Origin: CAYHSR01 sp043821725
GTDB taxonomy: Bacteria > Patescibacteriota > Patescibacteriia > Magasanikbacterales > GWA2-37-8
NCBI GenBank assembly: GCA_043821725.1
Contig: JBDRCM010000046.1
Span: 1 to 31,740 of the forward strand
Reading direction: 5' to 3'
DNA: 31,740 nucleotides
Part shown: positions 1 to 6,328 of the stretch, piece by piece
Layout: the number at the start of each line of letters is the position of its first letter
How positions within the stretch are numbered: the stretch's first letter is position 1
Made by a program: the position numbers and the translations under genes
The notes under the pieces: model-generated
Told to the model about the DNA's origin: nothing
What the model saw: the letters and a program-made list of their open reading frames with translations, nothing else
Databases searched by the model: none

Positions 1-330
1 CAATCGGCGCCTGCCGCGCCGCCATCTCGCCGCGCGGAATTTTTGGGCGGCGAAGGAAGGGGTTGAAGGGGAGGGAATTCGCCGCCCGCCCCCGTATCCG
101 CGCGGCGAGAGGTAAGTGTGGCGAGAGCGGCTCCGCCTCCGCCCAGTGGCGGAGAGGCAATCCCGCAAAAATTTTCATTCCTCTTGGAAAAATTCATTTG
201 CGCGCGCACCTATAAAAAGAATTGGAAAATTTTTGCGGGATTTGCCAGCCCCGAAACTTCGGGGCGCGGAGCCGTCGGGTCGGTCTTCCCAAAATTACAA
301 GTTTGCGATAAAATAGGTTCGGATTTGGTT
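1..330. repeat. Non-coding hairpin-rich element, left copy
   Basis: No convincing gene is present; short open frames here overlap each other and show no family signal. The stretch alternates GC-rich and AT-rich blocks and holds a series of inverted repeats: a nested pair at 25-110, a 7-bp hairpin at 137-154 (loop CAGT), a long inverted repeat with arms near 157-176 and 225-246 (17 bp perfect at the core), and a CCCCGAA/TTCGGGG hairpin at 249-264. The same hairpins recur in the same order, on the opposite strand, at 31061-31222. The element is therefore probably a dispersed non-coding repeat rather than local noise. Its function is unknown. Confidence 0.6.
25..110. repeat. Nested inverted repeat (possible cruciform)
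   Basis: A perfect 14-bp arm pair (25-38 with 97-110) encloses a second perfect 10-bp pair (45-54 with 78-87). Both are very GC-rich, and the inner loop is a purine-rich G/A tract. No T-tract follows, so this is not a simple terminator. It is part of the larger element at 1-330. Confidence 0.75.
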
Positions 331-391
331 GTATAACCATAACGTCTCAGAATAAAATACAACCTAATTGAGTATTCAATGGGTGGTGGCA

Positions 392-535
392 TGGATGGTG
401 AGTTGCATATTCCTGCGGAACTCGAACGGCAACCTGTACGTCCCGTACCTCAACTGGAACGGCGACGAGTGGTACCTGAACTTCAACAGGCTCGATAATC
501 ACTGGAACGACAACGACCGTGTGGTCTCCTGCTAG
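392..535 (+). repeat. DGR template repeat (TR)
   Basis: Read in the frame ending at the TAG at 533-535, this stretch encodes a lectin-fold-like DGR pattern rich in Asn, with motifs NGNLYVPYLNW, GDEWYLNFN and WNDNDRVVSC. Nine of ten Asn codons are AAC, the signature of a template whose adenines are randomised during mutagenic retrohoming: changing the two A positions of AAC reaches many residues without creating stops. The reading frame is closed by TAA about 30 bases upstream and has no proper gene start, so this is the template and not the expressed variable copy. A DGR reverse transcriptase and Avd lie just downstream. The 5' boundary is approximate because the matching VR is not in the window. 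Confidence 0.85.
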
Positions 536-547
536 TCTCTTTGTTTT

Positions 548-573
548 CTCCCTCGACTATTTTATCGGGGGAG
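548..573 (+). terminator. Hairpin just after the template repeat
   Basis: CTCCCTCGA (548-556) pairs with TCGGGGGAG (565-573), with one G-U pair, around an 8-base loop, and is followed by a T-rich run. It begins 12 bases after the TR stop codon. It could end the TR transcript or be a structural element of the DGR RNA. It also overlaps the 3' end of the antiparallel avd gene and could serve that gene's stop region. The pairing is seen directly; the role is inferred. Confidence 0.45.
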
Positions 574-898
574 TTTCGTTTTTAATATATTTATTCCACC
601 CACCGATCATTTTGCCGATCTTGGTTAACTGGTGGGATAAAAGAGAATATTTTTTATCATCCAGTATTTTTAAATCCCACAATATTTGCAAGAAGAATTT
701 TAAGCTATCAAAAGCAACTACCAACTTGCTGATGTATTCATTTTTATTATTTCTACCAGCATACCTGGCTAACAAAGAATATTCTAAGCAGTCAGTAAAC
801 AAATTATCCACTTTCAGCCCCAGTGTATATCTGTTGGTCTTAGGTAAATGGATTAAATATTTATGCCATATTTTATACGCCTCGCGTAAATGATCCAC
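557..898 (-). CDS. avd: DGR accessory variability determinant (Avd), four-helix-bundle protein
   Basis: This 113-aa protein has the hallmark Avd segment IPK/LPKTxRYTLGxK(V/I)DNLF near residues 18-34 and the later LKFFLQILWDLKILDDKKY and IGKMIGGW motifs. Avd proteins form a positively charged barrel of five four-helix subunits that binds the DGR reverse transcriptase and template RNA and is needed for mutagenic cDNA synthesis. The predicted start is GTG at 898; no in-frame ATG lies upstream, although the frame stays open back through the C-tract. The gene is convergent with the TR and divergent from the RT, unlike the BPP-1 phage order, where avd, TR and RT share one strand. The length is normal for the family. 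Assignment is by motif and context. Confidence 0.85.
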   Translation of the reverse strand: MDHLREAYKIWHKYLIHLPKTNRYTLGLKVDNLFTDCLEYSLLARYAGRNNKNEYISKLVVAFDSLKFFLQILWDLKILDDKKYSLLSHQLTKIGKMIGGWNKYIKNETPPIK

Positions 899-957
899 GA
901 CCGTTAAATTATTTGAAACCCGTCGGGGGGGGGGGTACTGCTTAATTGATTATTGTT
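899..957. promoter_or_regulatory. Divergent avd/RT intergenic region with an 11-G tract
   Basis: Only 59 bases separate the avd start (minus strand) from the RT start (plus strand), so both promoters or leaders must fit here. The region contains an uninterrupted run of 11 G at 925-935. No clear -35/-10 pair is visible for either gene. Such a homopolymer can change length by slippage and is also a common site of sequencing error. Confidence 0.4.
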
Positions 958-1971
958 ATGAAAAGTATTTTTAGACATAATTACGAAGATGTTATTAGTT
1001 TAGATAACCTGATTTTAGCCTGGCAGGAGTTTATCATCGACAAAAAGAAAAAGCAAGATGTTATGCTGTTTAGGCTTAATTTAATGGATAATATTATCCA
1101 ACTTCATAATGATTTAGCCAATCAAACCTATCAACACGGCGGATATTATGAGTTTTACATCACCGACCCTAAGAAAAGACATATTCACAAAGCCAGTGTC
1201 AGGGACAGGTTATTGCATCATGCAGTTTACCGAATTTTATATCCATTTTTTGATAAAACCTTTATTTATGATTCATATTCCTGCCGTAAAAATAAAGGAT
1301 TGCATAAGGCTATCAACCAATTTAGAAGATACCATCGCAAAGTTAGTCAAAATGATTCCAGACCATGTTGGATTTTAAAATGTGATATCAAAAAGTTTTT
1401 TGCCAATATTGATCACAGTATTTTATTCAATGTTTTAAAGGAATATATTACAGATACAAAATTATTGAATTTACTTAAAAATATTATTGATAGTTTTGGT
1501 GTGGATAAGCAGAAAACCAGAGGGTTGCCACTTGGCAATTTAACGTCACAACTATTTACCAATGTTTACATGAATATTTTGGATCAGTTTGTTAAGCATA
1601 AACTAAAAGCTAAATACTACATTCGTTATGCTGATGATTTTGTTTTTATGGCAGATGACAAAAAGCAGTTAAACAAAATTATTCCTAAAATTAAAGAGTT
1701 TTTGGAAAAGGAATTAAAATTATATTTACATGAAAATAAATTGTTTATTGAATCAATAAATTCAGGTGTTGATTTTTTAGGTTGGGTGCATTTTTCTAAA
1801 TACAGGATACCAAGGAAAAAAACTAAAGCTAGAGCAATAAATCGCGTGGAAGAAAAACCCGTCAATCCAACCTTACAATCATATCTCGGTTTGTTTAGTC
1901 ATGGAAATACGCATAAATTTCAAAAAGAGATAAAGAGTACGTATTGGTTGTTTGCAGAAAGCTTAGATTAG
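958..1971 (+). CDS. DGR-type reverse transcriptase
   Basis: This 337-aa RNA-directed DNA polymerase is of the DGR class. Visible motifs are the palm Asp in KCDIKKFF (about 141-148), LPLGNLTSQ (190-198), which is the LGxxxSQ form typical of DGR enzymes rather than the QGxxxSP of group II introns, the catalytic YADD (224-227) and FLGW (273-276). It should copy the TR at 392-535 into cDNA with adenine-directed errors and deliver it to a variable repeat. I chose ATG 958; TTG at 946 is in frame but less likely. No maturase or endonuclease domain follows, as expected for DGRs. The TR lies upstream on the same strand, with avd antiparallel between them. All catalytic residues look intact. Confidence 0.93.
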   Translation: MKSIFRHNYEDVISLDNLILAWQEFIIDKKKKQDVMLFRLNLMDNIIQLHNDLANQTYQHGGYYEFYITDPKKRHIHKASVRDRLLHHAVYRILYPFFDKTFIYDSYSCRKNKGLHKAINQFRRYHRKVSQNDSRPCWILKCDIKKFFANIDHSILFNVLKEYITDTKLLNLLKNIIDSFGVDKQKTRGLPLGNLTSQLFTNVYMNILDQFVKHKLKAKYYIRYADDFVFMADDKKQLNKIIPKIKEFLEKELKLYLHENKLFIESINSGVDFLGWVHFSKYRIPRKKTKARAINRVEEKPVNPTLQSYLGLFSHGNTHKFQKEIKSTYWLFAESLD

Positions 1972-2020
1972 AGCAATAGACATATCCACAGGATTAAGAT
2001 TGAAGAATATGTTTTTGTAG

Positions 2021-2215
2021 TATAATATACGTAAAGTTAGTACAGTTTTTAATTCTACAATATTACATTTGGGGCTAGATAAGATATCATTTAGTTAACT
2101 TAGCCAAATAGAGTATAACTTCGTCCCACAACCCCCACTTTTTAATTTTTTATTCATTTCGTTGCGAAAGCGCATTTGGTGACAGGATCTAAACAGATCG
2201 TCTAGATCTGTTTTT
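2021..2215 (+). ncRNA. Possible small RNA downstream of the RT (weak)
   Basis: The stretch 1972-2250 holds no gene. A perfect -10 (TATAAT, 2021-2026) with only a poor -35 (TTGAAG at 2000-2005, 15-bp spacing) is followed by helices such as ATTTGG..CTA paired with TAGCCAAAT, a small GCGAAAGC hairpin, and a strong intrinsic terminator at 2191-2215. A transcript of roughly 180 bases from about 2033 is conceivable. The terminator could equally belong to the RT gene. Confidence 0.25.
2191..2215 (+). terminator. Rho-independent terminator
   Basis: AAACAGATC (2191-2199) pairs perfectly with GATCTGTTT (2205-2213) around a 5-base loop, and a T-run follows. It is the first strong terminator after the DGR reverse transcriptase (220 bases past its stop). 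Confidence 0.8.
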
Positions 2216-2447
2216 ATTTAAAATATTTTCTTGCTCATCATTACAATAACATGATTGAACAAACCAGCCCGAATGTAAACCGGACCAAATGCCATGCAAC
2301 AAGTCGTCTGGCCGAGTTTATTGGTTTGAACCCTTCAATTATGCAATATCTGCGTATTTGCATAAAAGCCAAATACAATATATAATAGTGCAAAAGATGA
2401 ACTCATAGAGAGTTTAGCAATATGTCATTCTGATTCTGAGTGCGTCA

Positions 2448-2645
2448 CCTGTCATCCTGAGTCCCGACTAAGTCGGGATAAACTCCGCGACCGAAGGATC
2501 CCTTAGATTTATAACCAGAGGGATCCTTCGCGGAGTTTATCCTCGAGCGTAGCGAAGGGCTCAGGATGACACATAGAAAAACGCTCAGGATGACACATAG
2601 AAAAACGCTCAGGATGACACATAGAAAAACGCTCAGGATGACAGG
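2448..2645. repeat. Palindromic repeat with a 24-bp tandem array
   Basis: The outer arms CCTGTCATCCTGAG (2448-2461) and CTCAGGATGACAGG (2632-2645) are perfect inverted copies. Between them lies a long interrupted palindrome (2476-2542) with arms GGATAAACTCCGCG and CGCGGAGTTTATCC and an inner GAAGGATCC core. The right side carries four copies of GCTCAGGATGAC spaced exactly 24 bases apart (2559, 2583, 2607, 2631) with identical spacers ACATAGAAAAAC. Elements with CTCAGGATGACA-type ends are widespread dispersed intergenic repeats in many bacterial genomes. No gene lies in 1972-2718; a 44-codon frame at 2251-2385 is unsupported. Confidence 0.8.
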
Positions 2646-2718
2646 CATATTTTAAAGCATGTTATTTGGCTAATAATGGCACACTATATTGGATAACTCT
2701 ATATGAGTTCGATATAAT

Positions 2719-3318
2719 ATGAATCAGCTGGAAAACAATTCAAAAACAAAATTCATCCACAAGCTTGCAAAAGCAGGTTTATACATATTGGAGCTTGCAA
2801 AAGTTGTGGTTTTGGCTACAATCACAATTATTCTTATACGGCATTTTTTGTTTAAGCCGTTTTATGTGCGTGGCGCTTCAATGGAGCCGAATTTTTATGA
2901 TAAGGAATATCTAATAATAGATGAGCTTACTTACCGTTTTCGTGAGCCAACACGTGGAGAAGTGATTGTATTTCGCTATCCTGACAACAACAAGGAGTTT
3001 TTTCTAAAAAGGATAATCGGCCTGCCTGGCGAAAGAATCAAGATTACAGAAGGAACCGTGACAATATATAATTCTGAACATCCCGAAGGAGTAGTTCTTT
3101 ATGAACCGTATTTACATAATGACGTCCTTACTGCAGGCGATCGAATAATGGCGCTTAAGGCTGATGAATATTTTGTGCTTGGCGACAATCGGCCCAATAG
3201 TTATGATTCAAGAAGATTCGGTTCAATAAAAAAAGACGAGATGGTGGGGCGAGCCGTATTCAGAGGATGGCCTGTCAATAGGGCTCAGATATTGGTTGCG
3301 CCTGATTTATTCATATAA
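2719..3318 (+). CDS. lepB: Signal peptidase I
   Basis: This 199-aa membrane serine protease removes signal peptides from exported proteins on the outer face of the cytoplasmic membrane. One membrane helix covers about residues 21-42 and is followed by the catalytic-serine box RGASMEPNF (Ser54), the lysine box FLKRIIGLPGE (Lys97) and the GDNRPNSYDSRRFG box near the C-terminus. The Ser/Lys dyad is intact and the length is normal for a single-helix family member. The start is ATG 2719; no Shine-Dalgarno sequence is visible. The stop is followed after only 25 bases by hisS on the same strand, suggesting a shared transcript. Its clients should include the signal-peptide proteins encoded from 6329 onward. 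Confidence 0.95.
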   Translation: MNQLENNSKTKFIHKLAKAGLYILELAKVVVLATITIILIRHFLFKPFYVRGASMEPNFYDKEYLIIDELTYRFREPTRGEVIVFRYPDNNKEFFLKRIIGLPGERIKITEGTVTIYNSEHPEGVVLYEPYLHNDVLTAGDRIMALKADEYFVLGDNRPNSYDSRRFGSIKKDEMVGRAVFRGWPVNRAQILVAPDLFI

Positions 3319-3343
3319 ATATAATCAATTTTTACAGTGTCTT

Positions 3344-4867
3344 ATGACCAAGAATATATCTTTCAATAAAAACAAACAGGAAAAAGGTGTTAAAGATAAA
3401 AAGGCAAAAAAAGTATCTGCGCCGGTGCAAGAGATTAATAAATCAAAAAGCAAACCCAAAGGAGCTGTTGTCCCAAAAGTAGAAGCTGACAAGGCAAAAG
3501 CATCGGCAACTGAAATTATAAAAAAAAACCAACCAATGTCGGTAGAGCCGGTCAAAAAAGAAGGCAGAAAGATTAAATATAATCTTTTGCGCGGGATGCA
3601 TGATGTTTTACCAAGGGATGAAAAATATTGGGAAGCGCTGTATAATCAAGCAGTCAATCTCGCAAAGCATTTTAGATTTAAAAAAATACAAACGCCTATT
3701 CTTGAAGAGTCCGCTCTTTTTATACGCTCAATCGGAAAAGGTACTGACGTCGTTGATAAGGAAATGTACGTTTTTGAGGACAATGACGGTCATAAAGTAT
3801 GTTTACGGCCGGAAATGACAGCATCAGTTGTGCGAGCTTATGTGGCGCATGGATTGTGGAACGCTCCACAGCCTCTGAAGCTTTGGTACTGGGGGCCGAT
3901 GTATAGACACGACCGTCCGCAAGCCGGTCGATATCGAGAATTTTATCAATTTGGATGTGAATCATTTGGTGATGATGATCCTGTATTGGATGCCGAGCTT
4001 ATACTTCTTGCTTACAAATTTTACAATGATCTTGGATTGCCTGTTGAAATTCATATAAACAGTATAGGAACTTTGGAAGAAAGGGAAAGATACAAAATTG
4101 CTCTTGTGGAATATTATCGTTCAAAAAGAAGTTATTTATGCGAAGATTGCAGGAAGAGAATCAACAAAAATCCATTGCGCTTGCTTGATTGCAAGCATGA
4201 TCAATGCCAGCCGGTAAAAGACGAAGCTCCGCAGATTTTGGAATGGCTGGAAAGCGATTCAAAAAATCATTTGATGAATGTGCTTGAATATCTTGACGAA
4301 CTTGATATCCCGTATCAACTGACTCATACTCTTGTGCGCGGTCTTGACTATTATACCAAGACGGTGTTTGAGGTATTTCCGCGGATAGAAGGAGAAGAAG
4401 AAAAAGCTCAAAGCGCTTTGGGCGGAGGAGGCCGTTATGATCTTCTTACAGAGCAGATGGGTGGCAAGCCAACACCTGCCGGCGGGTTTTCAGTTGGAGT
4501 GGAAAGGTCAATCTCTTTTATGAAAAAATGTTGCGAGCAGGGGATATGTTCTGTATCAAAGCCGTCATTTGATATTTTTTTCGCTCAACTCGGAGAACAG
4601 GCGCGCAAAAGAAGTTTGAAGATAATTAATGATCTTATGGACTGTGGTATTAAGCTTGATTTTAATCTGAGTAAAAAATCTCTAAAAGGTCAGCTTGATA
4701 TTGCGAACAGTTTAAAAGTGAGCTACGCTCTTATCCTCGGGCAGAAAGAAGTGCAGGACAGTACAATAATTATACGCGACATGGAGTCCGGAGTGCAGGA
4801 AATTATCGATCAAAACAAAATTAAAAAAGTTTTGTTCAAGAAGCTTGGGATAAATGGCACTGCATAA
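3344..4867 (+). CDS. hisS: Histidyl-tRNA synthetase with lysine-rich N-terminal extension
   Basis: This class II aminoacyl-tRNA synthetase charges tRNA-His. From ATG 3344 it has 507 aa. The catalytic core begins near residue 78 (NLLRGMHDVLPRD) and includes motif 2 (GPMYRHDRPQAGRYREF, about 184-200), the histidine-specific segments LVRGLDYYTKT (329-339) and GGGGRYDLL (359-367), and motif 3 (AGGFSVGVERS, 378-388), followed by an anticodon-binding domain. The first ~77 residues are an added Lys/Ala/Pro-rich, probably disordered, basic tail that standard bacterial HisRS lacks. An in-frame upstream start at 3296 would overlap lepB and is unlikely. It overlaps the next gene by 14 bases. Confidence 0.95.
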   Translation: MTKNISFNKNKQEKGVKDKKAKKVSAPVQEINKSKSKPKGAVVPKVEADKAKASATEIIKKNQPMSVEPVKKEGRKIKYNLLRGMHDVLPRDEKYWEALYNQAVNLAKHFRFKKIQTPILEESALFIRSIGKGTDVVDKEMYVFEDNDGHKVCLRPEMTASVVRAYVAHGLWNAPQPLKLWYWGPMYRHDRPQAGRYREFYQFGCESFGDDDPVLDAELILLAYKFYNDLGLPVEIHINSIGTLEERERYKIALVEYYRSKRSYLCEDCRKRINKNPLRLLDCKHDQCQPVKDEAPQILEWLESDSKNHLMNVLEYLDELDIPYQLTHTLVRGLDYYTKTVFEVFPRIEGEEEKAQSALGGGGRYDLLTEQMGGKPTPAGGFSVGVERSISFMKKCCEQGICSVSKPSFDIFFAQLGEQARKRSLKIINDLMDCGIKLDFNLSKKSLKGQLDIANSLKVSYALILGQKEVQDSTIIIRDMESGVQEIIDQNKIKKVLFKKLGINGTA

Positions 4868-5831
4868 AATATCTTTTATGCAAATTACCAAGCCATTCAG
4901 CCAAATAACTAAAAATGATGTTAGCACCTATGGAGGCAAAGGCGCTTCTTTGGGTGAATTAACAAACGCCAACATATCAGTACCGCCCGGATTTGTTATT
5001 TTGGCGGGTGTTTTTGATCAATTTATAATGCAGACCAATTTAAAGGAAGAAATAAAAGCCCGCTTGAATGAAGTGAACATTGAAGATGTTAATTCCATAG
5101 ATAAAGCAAGTAATGTTTTAAGAGACGCGATACATGACACAAGTATACCTGATGAAATTATTAAGAGCATCAAACAAGCATTTTTAGAGCTTGATTCAGA
5201 ATATGTGGCTGTCCGTTCCAGCGCTACAGTAGAAGATGGCCAAGTAGCCAGCTGGGCTGGAGAGCTTGAAACATATTTAAATACAACTGAAGAAAATTTG
5301 ATTGATAATGTAAAAAAATGCTGGTCTTCATTATTTACGCCACGCGCTATTTTTTATCGCCATGAAAAGAATTTGATTGATCATGACGTGTTGGTGGCAG
5401 TGGTGGTTCAAAAAATGATTCAATCAGATGTTTCCGGCATAACTTTTACTGTTCATCCTGTCACAGAAGATAAAGATCAAATGATAATTGAAGCGGGATT
5501 TGGTTTGGGGGAAGCCATTGTAAGCGGACAAATTACGCCTGACAATTATATAGTTGACAAAACAGATATGAGCATTATTGATATAAATATAAATGCTCAA
5601 AACAAAAAATTGATAAAAACAGATACACATAGCAATAAATGGATAGATCTGCCTGATGATGAAGCTAAAAAACAAAAATTAACAGGTAAGCAAATAATTG
5701 AAGTTGCCAGAGTTTGCAAGAGAATAGAAGAGCATTATGGTTTTCCATGCGACATTGAATGGGCTGTTGAGAAGGGGAATATTTATATTACTCAAAGCAG
5801 GCCAATAACCACGCTAAGCGATGTCAATTAG
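4854..5831 (+). CDS. Stand-alone PEP synthase/pyruvate phosphate dikinase-type ATP-binding domain
   Basis: This 325-aa protein matches only the N-terminal nucleotide-binding (ATP-grasp-like) domain of the PEP synthase / PPDK / rifampicin phosphotransferase family. Visible signatures are YGGKGASLGEL (about 26-36), VPPGFVI, AVRSSATVED near the middle, SGITFTVHP, GFGLGEAIVSGQITPDNY and a C-terminal EWAVEKGNIYITQSRPIT. The phosphohistidine swivelling domain and the PEP/pyruvate-binding TIM barrel are absent: the reading frame ends cleanly after the QSRP motif with no downstream remnant. It may transfer phosphate to a partner encoded elsewhere or to a small acceptor; the substrate is unknown. ATG 4854 overlaps hisS by 14 bases; ATG 4878 is an alternative start. 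Confidence 0.85.
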   Translation: MALHKISFMQITKPFSQITKNDVSTYGGKGASLGELTNANISVPPGFVILAGVFDQFIMQTNLKEEIKARLNEVNIEDVNSIDKASNVLRDAIHDTSIPDEIIKSIKQAFLELDSEYVAVRSSATVEDGQVASWAGELETYLNTTEENLIDNVKKCWSSLFTPRAIFYRHEKNLIDHDVLVAVVVQKMIQSDVSGITFTVHPVTEDKDQMIIEAGFGLGEAIVSGQITPDNYIVDKTDMSIIDININAQNKKLIKTDTHSNKWIDLPDDEAKKQKLTGKQIIEVARVCKRIEEHYGFPCDIEWAVEKGNIYITQSRPITTLSDVN

Positions 5832-5913
5832 ATTATGGGGCGTTTCATTATTGTCCTTTGTTTAAGTAAGAAAATAATAAATTGTAATGCCAATTATTTG
5901 TTAATTAATTTGT

Positions 5914-5942
5914 TTGACGAAATTTTAAAAAAGTAGTATAAT
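5914..5942 (+). promoter_or_regulatory. Sigma70-like promoter of rpsU
   Basis: TTGACG (5914-5919), a 17-bp spacer and TATAAT (5937-5942) form a near-consensus promoter. The predicted start of transcription is about 5948-5950, giving a leader of about 75 bases before the GTG start of rpsU. Confidence 0.85.
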
Positions 5943-5950
5943 CAAAGTGT

Positions 5951-5980
5951 GCTTTCCGCAGATTAATTTACTGTGGGAGC
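5951..5980 (+). promoter_or_regulatory. 5'-end hairpin in the rpsU leader
   Basis: GCTTTCCGCAG (5951-5961) pairs with CTGTGGGAGC (5971-5980), with G-U pairs and one bulge, around an AT-rich loop. It starts right at the predicted transcript 5' end. It could stabilise the mRNA or serve as an autoregulatory site for S21; neither is shown by the sequence alone. Confidence 0.5.
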
Positions 5981-6022
5981 GGTTTATTAATTATTAAATC
6001 CATCACAGGGAGGTGGAATATT

Positions 6023-6259
6023 GTGTCAGAAATAAAGCGAAAAAAGAATGAGTCTTTTGAGGCCTTTTTGCGTCGTGTTAAAAAGCGTTGGATGCAGTCA
6101 GGTAAAGTATTGCAAGCTAAAAAAATTCGTTTTTTTGCTCCAAAAGAGAGCAAAAATACGCGCAAAAAAAGCGCTTTGCACCGCAGGCAGGTTGGAGCTA
6201 AGATAGAATATCTGAAAAAGATAGGTAAAATGCCTGAAGATAATAAAGGTTATAGATAA
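6023..6259 (+). CDS. rpsU: Ribosomal protein bS21
   Basis: This 78-aa, strongly basic small-subunit protein helps initiation near the anti-Shine-Dalgarno end of 16S rRNA. The family core SFEAFLRRVKKRWMQSG (about 11-27), the following AKKIRFF and the KKSALHRRQ stretch are clear. The start is GTG 6023, chosen because an unusually strong Shine-Dalgarno sequence (AGGGAGGTGG, about 6007-6016) sits just upstream, while most genes here have none. It has its own near-consensus promoter and leader hairpin. The next gene begins 69 bases later with no visible promoter, so read-through into the surface-protein genes is possible. Confidence 0.9.
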   Translation: MSEIKRKKNESFEAFLRRVKKRWMQSGKVLQAKKIRFFAPKESKNTRKKSALHRRQVGAKIEYLKKIGKMPEDNKGYR

Positions 6260-6328
6260 TATAACCGGTTGATTAACGCAGAGCAGTTCATATCTATTAA
6301 TTGCAACAGCATGTCAGCCAGGGGGTTC

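Noticed and set aside
118..336. Short open frames in the left element (also 116-316 and 210-392 minus).
   Set aside because: They overlap each other in different frames across hairpin-rich repeat DNA, and the peptides look like no protein family.
392..535. Reading the AAC-rich repeat as the expressed variable repeat.
   Set aside because: The upstream frame is closed by a stop and has no gene; Asn codons are nearly all AAC, as expected of the template.
519..893. A 124-codon plus-strand frame.
   Set aside because: It is the antisense of avd, whose minus-strand product has clear family motifs.
2251..2385. A 44-codon frame (RLAEFIGLNPSIMQYL segment).
   Set aside because: No ribosome site, no promoter and no recognisable family; possibly a fragment, too short to support.
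2689..2718. TTGGAT-18-TATAAT before lepB as its promoter.
   Set aside because: The -10 abuts the ATG, so the transcript would begin inside the gene and lose the start codon; no alternative start fits before the catalytic serine.
1972..2718. CRISPR array at the 24-bp repeats.
   Set aside because: Units are contiguous with identical 12-base spacers and only four copies; there are no cas genes.
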